Source of the DNA: Opitutus sp. GAS368
Lineage (GTDB): Bacteria > Verrucomicrobiota > Verrucomicrobiia > Opitutales > Opitutaceae
Assembly: GCA_945903465.1 (NCBI GenBank)
Contig: CAMDOF010000058.1
Span: 1-39,448 of the forward strand
Direction: 5' to 3'
Length of the DNA: 39,448 nucleotides
Shown: piece after piece, positions 8,811 to 16,478 of the stretch
How the letters are laid out: each line of letters begins with the position of its first letter
Position numbering within the stretch: the stretch's first letter is position 1
The notes under the pieces: generated by a model
Database searches by the model: none
What the model was told of the DNA's origin: nothing
What the model saw: only the letters and a program-made list of their open reading frames with translations
Position numbers and translations under genes: made by a program

Positions 8811-9465
8811 CGCCGGCCACTACCCCTCGCCAGAGCGACGCGACCACGTTGCCGCGCCACCCCGCTCTCCTCGAAATCTCCGCGGCAACGTTCGCCCGAC
8901 CGGATTAGATTCACCCCAAGGCACCTTCTGTCCACCCCGCAGACGGCCCACTCATCGCCGGACAACTGGTTTCCAAAGATGACTCCGCCCCCGTCGACCA
9001 TCGGCCATCCCTTAACGCTTTTACGCAACCAACTCACTTCGGCTTCTCCCCACAGGCCTGCCCGCCGCTCACGGCCATGCGCCAAACGAGAAAATAAACA
9101 TCTCATTGCTCGGCGTCTTTGGTCGTGCCCCCCCCGCGCCCTGCCCTCCTTTCGGGCGGAAGACAGCCTCCCCTTGGCCGATGCGGACAATCGGCGCGGA
9201 CGCCACCCGGTCGCGGCTAATCGGCATCAAAGCCGATCCTCGGAAAATCCGCGCTCGCTCGATGGTTCAAAAACTACCGGCGCATGCTCGCAGCCGTGTC
9301 CAATGAAAATTGCTGCCGTGGGGCTCGCCACCCCGACCCTGTTCATTTCCCCTTCGCGAGGCCGGCCATGCCGCCAGGCAAAAACGTCGAAGTCGAAAAC
9401 CGCTCCTCCGCGGCGGCACGGCCGTCCGCACAATTCACGCCGCCACGAGACGCCCAGTATCATCA

Positions 9466-9525
9466 CCCAGATGCGCTTTACCCAGATGCGCCCTACCCGG
9501 ATGCGCCCTACCCGGATGCGCCAGC
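9466..9525. repeat. Four 15-bp tandem repeats
   Basis: Four consecutive copies of a 15-base unit (CCCGGATGCGCCCTA and variants) at 9466-9480, 9481-9495, 9496-9510 and 9511-9525. The third copy matches the unit exactly; the others differ at a few positions. The unit is a multiple of three, so both strands read as a five-residue repeat, but no recognisable gene covers it. Confidence 0.75.
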
Positions 9526-9593
9526 AAGGCAACGCCAGCTTAGCCGAGAGCAGGCTGGCTGGTTTCCGAAGAACCTGCCGAACAGCAAAAACT

Positions 9594-9890
9594 TTATTTG
9601 AAATTCTGGCGCCTGGGTCCGCACTCTTCCCGACGATAAATCACCTCAAATTTGGGGAGCTCGTCGCCCTTTTCGTAGGGGCCGCCGGCTCCCGGATCGA
9701 TAAATTTTTGCAGGAATATTTCCCCCACCACAATGAACGGGGTCTGGTTCGCAGCCACACCGGTTCCGTCGCTCGGTGAAACGTTCACCTGCAAAATTTT
9801 GCCGGTTTCCTCCGGTCACGGAAAAACTTCGATTTCGGGCCGGCCGAATACGGCTCGCCGCAATCCGCACCCATGCTCGGCTCGCCTTAG
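9594..9890 (-). pseudogene. Possible decayed gene fragment
   Basis: On the reverse strand one frame reads GLRRAVFGRPEIEVFP, a TGA near 9827, then PEETGKILQVNVSPSDGTG, then TPFIVVGEIFLQKFIDPG and ELPKFEVIYRREECG to a TAA at 9594. The balanced composition looks protein-like, unlike the Arg/Ser-rich shadows around it, and the only interruption is one stop. I do not recognise the family. It could be a chance open frame. The upstream boundary is approximate. Confidence 0.25.
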
Positions 9891-10209
9891 ATTCGGCCCA
9901 GATCAAGATCACGAACATTCCCGCCCCCAATCCCCTCCGCCGGTTCGGCTAGGATCGCCTTCCCGTCTGAACGCCTGAAATTAGGCGCGACGTTCCTGCA
10001 CCCTTTCATCCCACTCGCAACCAGCGGAGATTCGCTCTCAAGCGACGCGCGCCTCCACCAGCGCAGCATCTCCCGCCTCCCCAAGATAAGCTTAACCTTC
10101 CCTTTGGTGAAAAAACTCATTTTTTTTACGCTAACTCTCATCGTCGCTGCAACGTATTCTCTGATATCCTTTTTGCCGACTCGGCTGCACCGCTAACCAC
10201 GCCCCCCCC

Positions 10210-13122
10210 ATGAAGACCTTCGCTCGCCTGCCTATCTTTTTTCTCTGCGCACTTGCTTGCACCGCCAGTCCGATTCGCGTGCTTTATCTTGGCTCCCAGG
10301 GCCCTGCTCCGCGCCTCAACTGCCACACCCTTATGCGCGATCTCGGCCGGGAGGCGATCTGGTTCGACTATCTCGCCACCGCCACCGACGCCACCCCTGA
10401 GTTCATCGCCAAATTTGATGTCGTCGTACTCGACGCCCCCGCTTCCTCATTCGCCCAATTCCTCACCGCAGTTCCCGGCGCCAAGATTCTCGCGGCCGCT
10501 ACCCTCGGCGAGGCCACCTCCGCCGACTACGCCGTCGCCGCAAAACCGAAACTGCTCGCGGCCGCCGGCCCACGGCGCGTCGCCCAATGGGAAAAATTTC
10601 TGGCCGAACGCCCACCCGAACAGCGCGAAGCTCGGTCCACCATTGCCAACTATGAAAAACGCGCTCAGCCCGTCACTTTTCAATTCCCCCTGGACGTCAA
10701 AGGGAGCCAAGCCCGCACCCAAGTCGCCCCAGATCTCCGCCTTGAATTATTCGCCGGTGAGCCAGACATCGCCAAGCCGATCTTCATGGCCTGGGACGAA
10801 CGCGGGCGCCTCTGGATCGCCGAAACCCGCGACTACCCGCACGAGGTCAAGCCGGATGGCCTCGGCCACGATAGCATCAAGATCTGCGAAGATACCGATG
10901 GTGATGGCCGCGCAGATAAATTCACCGTCTTCGCCGACCACTTGAATATCCCCACGGGGTTCACCTTCGCTCGGGGAGGTATTGTCGTCGCCCAGCCTCC
11001 ACGTTTTCTTTTCCTCAAAGACACCGACGGCGATGACCGCGCCGATGTGCGCACGGAAATCATGACCGGCTGGGGCGTGAACGACACCCACGCCCAAGCC
11101 AATAATCTCCATTACGGCTATGATAATTGGCTTTACGGCTGCGTCGGCTATTCCGGTTTCAAAGGCACCGTCGGCGGAGTCGAGAAGCAATTCGCTCAGG
11201 GTACCTACCGCTTCAAAGCCGATGGTTCCGCTCTCGAATTCCTTCACCAGTTTACCAATAATTCCTGGGGGCAAAGCGCTAACGAATTCGGTGACCAATT
11301 CGGCGGCACCGCCAACAACGCGCCGATCTTCTTTGGAGGAATTCCCGCCACCATCTTACCCAAGGGCACCCGCGCCATGACCGCCAAGCGGATCAACACC
11401 GAGGAAAAAAATCACACCATCACTCCAAACTTCCGGCAGGTTGACGTCATGGGAGGCTACACCGCCGCCGCCGGCAGCGCCTTCATTTATTCAGATCGCC
11501 TGCCCGCTCGTCTTCAAGGCAAGGCCATGATTTGCGAACCAACGATGAAGAACATCGCGTTAATGGACGTGCAGCGCAGCGGCGCCGGTTACGTCGCCAA
11601 CGACGGCTTCAACTTGGTGGCGAGTAGCGATGAGTGGATGTCACCAGTCTTCGCCGAGGTCGGCCCCGACGGTGCCGTGTGGTTCTCGGACTGGCAGAAT
11701 TACATTATCCAACACAACCCCACCCCGAGCCTCGAGCGTGGCGGCTACCCCGCCAAAACCGGCGTCGGCGGCGCGCACGAAAACCCCCTGCGCGATCATA
11801 GCCGCGGCCGGATTTACCGCGTCGTGTGGGATCAGGCCAAGCCGGCCGCGATAAAGTCCCTCCAGGGCGCCTCTACCGGACAACTCGTCGCCGCCCTCGG
11901 TGATGGCGGCCAATTCTGGCGTCTCACTGCCCAGCGTCTCTTGGTCGAAGGCGACCGCCAAGACGCCGCCCCCGCCCTCAAAAAAATTGTCTCGGGTGAC
12001 GCACCGATCAAGGCGATTCATGCGCTCTGGACCTTGCACGGTCTCGGTCAACTCGATGACGCCACTCACCGGGCCGGACTACTTCACGCCGACTCAGCCG
12101 TCCGCCGCAATGCGACGCGGGCCCTCGGTACCGATGAGCGAGCCCTTGCCCTGCTCTTCAGCTCCGCCGTGGTCAGCGATACCGATCCCCTCACCAAGCT
12201 CGCCGCCTTCGTGAAACTCGCCGCTTTCCCCGCGACCAAACAAATCCAAAATGTCGTCGCCAGCATCGTGCGTAATCCCGCCAACCAAAAAGACGAATGG
12301 CTCAGAGAAGCGGTTCGCCTGCTCGGGAAGATTCACGGCGCGTCCCTTTACCGCGAGGGCGTGAATCTCCTGCCTAATCCTGGCTTCGAGATCGTCAGCG
12401 CCAATGGCTTGCCCGACGGTTGGCAGCGCCGCGACTACGGTAGACGCGCCGGCAACGAAACCGCCGCGTGGACGGTCGTCACTGCCCCCAAGGAATTTCA
12501 CGGCGGCCGGCAGGCGGTTCGCTGTATCAGCCGCGGAGATGCCGACACCAGCCTCCATGCCGACGTATCCATTAAACCACATACCCGCTATCGACTCGCC
12601 GGCTGGGTCAAAACCCACGCCCTCCAGGGCAAAGCAAGTTTCAACGTGCACGGAGCCGCCATCGAAACCGAGACGATTCGCCGTCGTGACACTGATTGGA
12701 CCGAAATTGAAATCGAGTTCAACAGCGAAGACCGGATCTCAGCCAGCGTTAACGTGCTCCACGTCGCCAGAGGCGATGCATTTTTCGACGACGTCCGCTT
12801 GACCGAACTAATCCCGCTTGAGGACATCACCAAACTGGTTGCCGCCGATGCCCAACGCGGCGAACAACTCTTCCGCAACCACCCCGCCGCCTGCGTGCTC
12901 TGCCATGCACTTAAAGGCCAAGGCAGTTCGGTCGGTCCCGCGCTCGATGGGATTGCCTCCCGCGCCACTCCCGCCTACATTCACGAGAGCCTGCTAGAGC
13001 CCAGTAAAGTGATCGCCAAAGGCTACGAGCAATTTAAAATTTCCCCCATGCCTCCAATGGGCGACATCTTCAGCCCGCAAGAAATTACCGATCTCGAGGC
13101 CTTCCTCTTCACCTTAAAATAA
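10210..13122 (+). CDS. PVC-type CxxCH haem-binding dehydrogenase with ThuA-like and CBM-like domains
   Basis: A 970-residue exported protein. Residues 1-20 are a signal peptide (FARLPIFFLCALACTAS). Residues about 22-110 resemble a ThuA-type fold (IRVLYLGSQGP, FDVVVLDAP). Residues about 165-540 are the membrane-bound-dehydrogenase beta-propeller (LFAGEPDIAKPIFMAWDE, GRLWIAETRDYP, DTDGDGRADKFTVFAD). HEAT-like helices follow to about 700. Residues about 720-867 look like a CBM4/9-type jelly roll (LLPNPGFEIVSANGLPDGW, RYRLAGWVKT, FFDDVRL). The C-terminus is a class I cytochrome c with Cys895-Val-Leu-Cys898-His899 and candidate ligand Met in SPMPPMGD. This family is expanded in Planctomycetes and Verrucomicrobiota and is thought to oxidise sugars or alcohols in the periplasm. 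Followed after 66 bases by a Gfo/Idh/MocA gene, so both may act on one sugar. Confidence 0.9.
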   Translation: MKTFARLPIFFLCALACTASPIRVLYLGSQGPAPRLNCHTLMRDLGREAIWFDYLATATDATPEFIAKFDVVVLDAPASSFAQFLTAVPGAKILAAATLGEATSADYAVAAKPKLLAAAGPRRVAQWEKFLAERPPEQREARSTIANYEKRAQPVTFQFPLDVKGSQARTQVAPDLRLELFAGEPDIAKPIFMAWDERGRLWIAETRDYPHEVKPDGLGHDSIKICEDTDGDGRADKFTVFADHLNIPTGFTFARGGIVVAQPPRFLFLKDTDGDDRADVRTEIMTGWGVNDTHAQANNLHYGYDNWLYGCVGYSGFKGTVGGVEKQFAQGTYRFKADGSALEFLHQFTNNSWGQSANEFGDQFGGTANNAPIFFGGIPATILPKGTRAMTAKRINTEEKNHTITPNFRQVDVMGGYTAAAGSAFIYSDRLPARLQGKAMICEPTMKNIALMDVQRSGAGYVANDGFNLVASSDEWMSPVFAEVGPDGAVWFSDWQNYIIQHNPTPSLERGGYPAKTGVGGAHENPLRDHSRGRIYRVVWDQAKPAAIKSLQGASTGQLVAALGDGGQFWRLTAQRLLVEGDRQDAAPALKKIVSGDAPIKAIHALWTLHGLGQLDDATHRAGLLHADSAVRRNATRALGTDERALALLFSSAVVSDTDPLTKLAAFVKLAAFPATKQIQNVVASIVRNPANQKDEWLREAVRLLGKIHGASLYREGVNLLPNPGFEIVSANGLPDGWQRRDYGRRAGNETAAWTVVTAPKEFHGGRQAVRCISRGDADTSLHADVSIKPHTRYRLAGWVKTHALQGKASFNVHGAAIETETIRRRDTDWTEIEIEFNSEDRISASVNVLHVARGDAFFDDVRLTELIPLEDITKLVAADAQRGEQLFRNHPAACVLCHALKGQGSSVGPALDGIASRATPAYIHESLLEPSKVIAKGYEQFKISPMPPMGDIFSPQEITDLEAFLFTLK

Positions 13123-13188
13123 ACCACTCGCCACCCTCCCGCCCCGACCCTTCGGTTAGTCAATCACTGCTGCAGCTACCCATTTTTT

Positions 13189-14313
13189 ATGCCCAAAAAA
13201 ATTAATATCGCGATCATCGGTCTCGGTTTCGGCGCCGAATTTATTCCGATCTATCAAGCCCACCCCAACGCGAATCTGGTCGCCGTCTGCCAACGCGACC
13301 CGCGGAAATTAAAGACTCTGCAGGAAGCTTTTGGCATTCCCAAGGGCTACACCGACTATGACGAGTTACTCCGCGATCCCGAGATCGACGCCGTTCATAT
13401 CAACACACCCATCCCAGATCACGCCGCTCAATCCATCAAGGCACTCCAAGCCGGCAAGCACGTCGCCTGCACCGTTCCGATGGCCACGTCCATCGCCGAC
13501 TGTAAAAAGATCGTCGCCCTCACCAAAAAAACGGGTCTCCGCTACATGATGATGGAGACCGTTGTTTACGCCCGTGAATACCTCTACGTTAAGGAACGTT
13601 ACGACCGCGGCGATCTCGGCAAAATCCAATTTCTACAAGCCAGCCACCAGCAAGACATGGACGGATGGCCCAACTACTGGCCCGGCCTCCCACCCATGTG
13701 GTACGCCACCCACTGCGTCGGACCGATGCTCGCGCTCACCAACGCCACCGCCGAATACGTCTCCTGCTTCGGTTCCGGTACGATCCGCCCAGAGCTCGCA
13801 AAAAACTACGGTTCCTCTTTCGCGATCGAGACCGCGCACATTAAACTTAAAGATTCCGACGTCACCGCCCGGATCATTCGCTCGCTATTCGACGTCGCCC
13901 GCCAATACCGCGAGAGCATCGATGTTTACGGCTCCAAACAATCATTCGAGTGGTCGCTGATTGAGGGTGAATCCCACGTCCTCCACACCGCGAAACGGCC
14001 CGAGCACAAAATTCCCCAAAAAATCACCGTGCCCGATTACGCCAAACGACTCCCCTCTCCGATTCGCAAATTCACCACCAAGGGAGTTTACGATCTCGGG
14101 AAAAAGACGCACCTCAGCTTTACTCAAGGCGCTGGACACGGTGGCTCGCACCCCCATCTCGCCCACGAGTTCCTCACCGCCCTCACCGAGGGCCGTGAGT
14201 GTTACCCCAACGCCGTCAAGTCCGCCAACTGGACCTGCGTCGGATTGTGCGCCCACCAGTCGGCTTTGGCCGGTGGTAAAATTGTCAAACTGCCCGCGTT
14301 TACCCACAGTTAA
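13189..14313 (+). CDS. Gfo/Idh/MocA family oxidoreductase
   Basis: A 374-residue NAD(P)-dependent sugar oxidoreductase. The N-terminal Rossmann fold shows IAIIGLGFGAEFIPIYQAHP (GxGxxG type, residues 7-16), an acidic strand-2 region, and HINTPIPDHAAQSIKALQAG near residue 70-90. The usual family motif GKHVxCEKP reads GKHVACTVPMATS, so the catalytic-type Lys of EKP is replaced. The C-terminal GFO_IDH domain has YATHCVGP (candidate substrate-site His) and ends GGKIVKLPAF. There is no Tat or Sec signal, so the protein is cytoplasmic, unlike the exported Tat members common in this phylum. It follows the haem-binding dehydrogenase in the same direction, and a shared role in sugar oxidation is likely (inference). 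Confidence 0.92.
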   Translation: MPKKINIAIIGLGFGAEFIPIYQAHPNANLVAVCQRDPRKLKTLQEAFGIPKGYTDYDELLRDPEIDAVHINTPIPDHAAQSIKALQAGKHVACTVPMATSIADCKKIVALTKKTGLRYMMMETVVYAREYLYVKERYDRGDLGKIQFLQASHQQDMDGWPNYWPGLPPMWYATHCVGPMLALTNATAEYVSCFGSGTIRPELAKNYGSSFAIETAHIKLKDSDVTARIIRSLFDVARQYRESIDVYGSKQSFEWSLIEGESHVLHTAKRPEHKIPQKITVPDYAKRLPSPIRKFTTKGVYDLGKKTHLSFTQGAGHGGSHPHLAHEFLTALTEGRECYPNAVKSANWTCVGLCAHQSALAGGKIVKLPAFTHS

Positions 14314-14336
14314 ACGCCTTTGTAAAAAACCCTGAC

Positions 14337-14791
14337 TCAGACCCGAATGGCGCTTCGGCTAGCGCCCCTAGCTTTCTTACTTAGCGGCTGGCGACGCTCG
14401 ATATCCGGGGTTGTGGTCAAGAGCACCCGGCGGCTGAGGCGTTGCATTTGGCGGAGCGTCGTTTGTACGGTGCGCCAGTTCGCAATCGCCGCGTTGAGCC
14501 ACTCGTATTGCTCTTCGGAAAGAGCGACCTTGGCGGTCTTGCCTTTGGCTTTACGGGTCCACTGGCAAGCAGGGCCTGCGCCCGGAACCGCGGTACTGTA
14601 CAGCCTTCGCTGATCCAACCGGACTGCGCCAGGCTGGCCTTGTGCTCGGTCGTGTTCCTCCTGCCAAGACGGCAAAGCATTGGTTTTTTCCAGGTCATTC
14701 GGTGTAGCTTCGGGCTGACGATCCACGCATCCGCCCTCTCGTGACCGCGCGGTCTTGGCCCTCTGGCCGCTCCGATGCAGGCTCTCACCAT
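14337..14791 (-). pseudogene. DUF6788-like gene remnant, frameshifted
   Basis: Two frames on the reverse strand carry consecutive pieces of what looks like a DUF6788-type protein (small proteins often found with transposases). The upstream piece reads HKASLAQSGWISEGCTVPR. The downstream piece, in another frame, reads CQWTRKAKGKTAKVALSEEQ then YEWLNAAIANWRTVQTTLRQ and MQRLSRRVLLTTTP. The switch lies around 14575-14605. The usual Cys-rich CGKxxCxC/GPYY middle is poorly kept. The family assignment is from remembered pattern only. It is tail-to-tail with the Gfo/Idh/MocA gene. Confidence 0.5.
14349..14366. terminator. Small hairpin between convergent genes
   Basis: GGCGCT(TCGGCT)AGCGCC forms a perfect six-pair stem 35 bases after the stop of the Gfo/Idh/MocA gene. 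No clear run of T follows on either strand, so a role as an intrinsic terminator is only possible. Confidence 0.3.
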
Positions 14792-14799
14792 CCTGTCCC

Positions 14800-14935
14800 T
14801 AGCAGCGTGTCGGACTTAGAAAATGAACGCCCACTGGCATCAATTCTTGGGGAATTGGCATTCATAAAAAGTCGAATATTGAATAATAAACGCCTTCAAG
14901 TGGCTAAGCGCCGACAGGCGTGTGACCTCAAGTAA
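14800..14935 (+). pseudogene. Decayed coding fragment shared with 38.6 kb
   Basis: The forward frame reads ENERPLASILGELAFIKSR then ILNNKRLQVAKRRQACDLK and a stop. The reverse strand at about 38536-38670 reads IEDLASILEKIEFMKSRRW and then its own stop. The DNA is alike over about 44 bases (14834-14877 against 38603-38646 reverse), including a shared CTGGCATCAATTCTTG. Family unknown; see findings. Confidence 0.4.
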
Positions 14936-15174
14936 AAGGGACCAGCGCCGAAACCGTTTAGAAGCGTCCGCGAACGCCCGCGTCATTCCGATCCAAACAC
15001 CAAAAAAAGCGCGACCAACTGCGTGAAAAAACCACCCCCTCAGGTCGCGGCCTGATCCTTTGCTTTCCGCCTAATCCCAATGCCTGCTAATTAATAAACT
15101 TTGGCTTCTCAGGTTGCCCGGGCCACCTGCTCACGGCTGGAGTCCAAATTTTAACGGCTATTAGCCTAAGCTAA
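14936..15174. terminator. Gap with candidate terminator hairpins for the act operon
   Basis: Immediately after the last act-cluster stop codon (reverse strand) lies TTAGC(CTAA)GCTAA at 15161-15174, followed in that direction by a T/A-rich TTAAAATTT. Further on is an 18-base near-palindrome (AGGTTGCCCGGGCCACCT) at 15111-15128. Either could end the operon. The rest holds no gene I can support. Confidence 0.4.
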
Positions 15175-15843
15175 TTAAGGAAGCTTTTCCAGTTCGACCA
15201 CCGTCCAAGGCTTGTGGTCACCCTCTTTCGCGTGGATCGCGGTGACTTTCTCTACCGAAACCCCCGAAGCTTGGTTGCCCCACTCTTGACGAATGTACGT
15301 CAAAACCGCGGCAATCTTATCATCACTCCAATTGAAACCAGAACCCGCCACGCGGCCGAATGCGGGCATCGCCGAATTGTAATCCACGCCGGCTACCTTG
15401 ATCGGGCCCTGCAGACCGTGAAGAAGAATCCGGATAAGTTTCTCGTCCGAGCCCGTCACCCAATCGGAATTCACTAGCGGAGGAATCGCGCCAGGCAGAC
15501 CGAGCCCAGTCGCCTGATGACACGCGTTACACGCGGCATTGTTAAACAACTTCTTGCCCAGAGCTATCGGGTCAATGGCCACCGGCGCTTCGCCGCTCCC
15601 ACCGCCGTGCAACACATTCTCGTTGTAAACGCGCGGGTCGAAATAACCAGCATAACGACCAAGATAGGTGCCCCCAAACATAATCAACCCGCTCAAAAAA
15701 AACAGGACGTTGAGCGGCGCGAGCCGGTAATGCCCCTTCTCGTCGGGCTGCACACCGAGCAGCTTCTCGTGCGCCGATATCACGCTTTCATCGGTCACCG
15801 CCGCTTGATCGACCCGCGGGTCGGATGGTGATAAGAAGCTCAT
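15175..15843 (-). CDS. Membrane-anchored monohaem cytochrome c (CcoP-like position)
   Basis: A 222-residue cytochrome. Residues 1-41 are cytoplasmic, with one membrane span at about 42-60 (LAPLNVLFFLSGLIMFGGTY). The periplasmic domain has the haem motif Cys105-Asn-Ala-Cys108-His109 and a likely axial Met159 in NSAMPAFG. It has one haem, whereas true CcoP has two. It is the last gene of the act-cbb3-like operon and overlaps the CcoO-like gene by ATGA, so the two are translationally coupled. It probably carries electrons from alternative complex III to a soluble carrier or to an oxidase encoded elsewhere (inference). Confidence 0.88.
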   Translation of the reverse strand: MSFLSPSDPRVDQAAVTDESVISAHEKLLGVQPDEKGHYRLAPLNVLFFLSGLIMFGGTYLGRYAGYFDPRVYNENVLHGGGSGEAPVAIDPIALGKKLFNNAACNACHQATGLGLPGAIPPLVNSDWVTGSDEKLIRILLHGLQGPIKVAGVDYNSAMPAFGRVAGSGFNWSDDKIAAVLTYIRQEWGNQASGVSVEKVTAIHAKEGDHKPWTVVELEKLP

Positions 15844-16478
15844 TTGACGCCCTCCACTTTCTTTGACAGTACCACGGGCTTTGACTCAGGATAATCATAA
15901 CCCGACGTCAAACTCAGCAAATACGCGGCCAAAGAGCGCCCTCGCTCCGTCGCGACCAACTCAAAACCCGACTGGAGCGTCTTGCCGGCAGGAAGAAAAC
16001 TTCCAGCGGAGACCTCACCCGCAACCTTGCGCGTTTCAAAGAGAAACGGATAGGCCGGATGACGTGCCGAACCTGAGAACAAGAGATTGAGGATATCCAG
16101 CTCAGATGCTACAACCGGGTTTCTCGCACCGAAATTCTTCAAATCGGGGCCGAGGCGCGACGCGCCCAACTGAGGGCGCGATTGGTGAATGTAATCGCGA
16201 GCCACGCTCTGACGGTCACCCCATCCCCGCGCCTGATCACTTCCAAAATCCGGCCGCCGCACTTGCTGCGTGTGGCACGACGCACAACCGAGATCCCCAT
16301 AAACCAGCTGTCCGCGGGCGGCAATCCCGCTTGGACGCTGAGGAAAAGCCTGGCCTTCAGCATCATCATAGAACGGAACCAAATTACCCAATTGAGCGTG
16401 CGAGCCGATCACAACGCCCACAAAGGAAATGGCAATGGTGACCAAAAGGCCTAACAAAAAAAGCGGACCGTTTTTCAT
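15840..16478 (-). CDS. CcoO-like (cbb3 subunit II-type) cytochrome c without a Met ligand
   Basis: A 212-residue protein with an N-terminal membrane anchor (residues 4-24, PLFLLGLLVTIAISFVGVV) and a cytochrome c domain of the CcoO type. The haem motif is Cys65-Ala-Ser-Cys68-His69 in GDLGCASCHTQQVRRP. It is followed by DQARGWGDRQSVARDYIHQS and SRLGPDLKNFGARN, a CcoO hallmark. CcoO proteins use a Met in an NMPxY motif as the second axial ligand. Here the corresponding stretch is SARHPAYPFLFE, and the initiator is the only Met in the protein. His140 is the obvious substitute. It overlaps both neighbours by ATGA. CcoO normally docks on CcoN, so it is expected to pair with the preceding gene product. 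Confidence 0.88.
   Translation of the reverse strand: MKNGPLFLLGLLVTIAISFVGVVIGSHAQLGNLVPFYDDAEGQAFPQRPSGIAARGQLVYGDLGCASCHTQQVRRPDFGSDQARGWGDRQSVARDYIHQSRPQLGASRLGPDLKNFGARNPVVASELDILNLLFSGSARHPAYPFLFETRKVAGEVSAGSFLPAGKTLQSGFELVATERGRSLAAYLLSLTSGYDYPESKPVVLSKKVEGVK

Larger units (their letters stand above)
8811..10209. other. 1.4-kb gene-poor interval
   Basis: No convincing intact gene lies between the receptor and the cytochrome-type dehydrogenase. Open frames are Arg/Pro/Ser-rich shadows. The interval contains a 15-bp tandem repeat at 9466-9525 and a possible decayed gene end on the reverse strand at about 9594-9890. No promoter could be placed for the gene starting at 10210. Confidence 0.5.

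Noticed and set aside
8702..9190. Reverse 162-residue frame
   Set aside because: It overlaps the end of the TonB-dependent receptor and has no family resemblance.
9466..9525. Possible CRISPR array
   Set aside because: The units are 15 bases with no spacers and no cas genes, so it is a simple tandem repeat.
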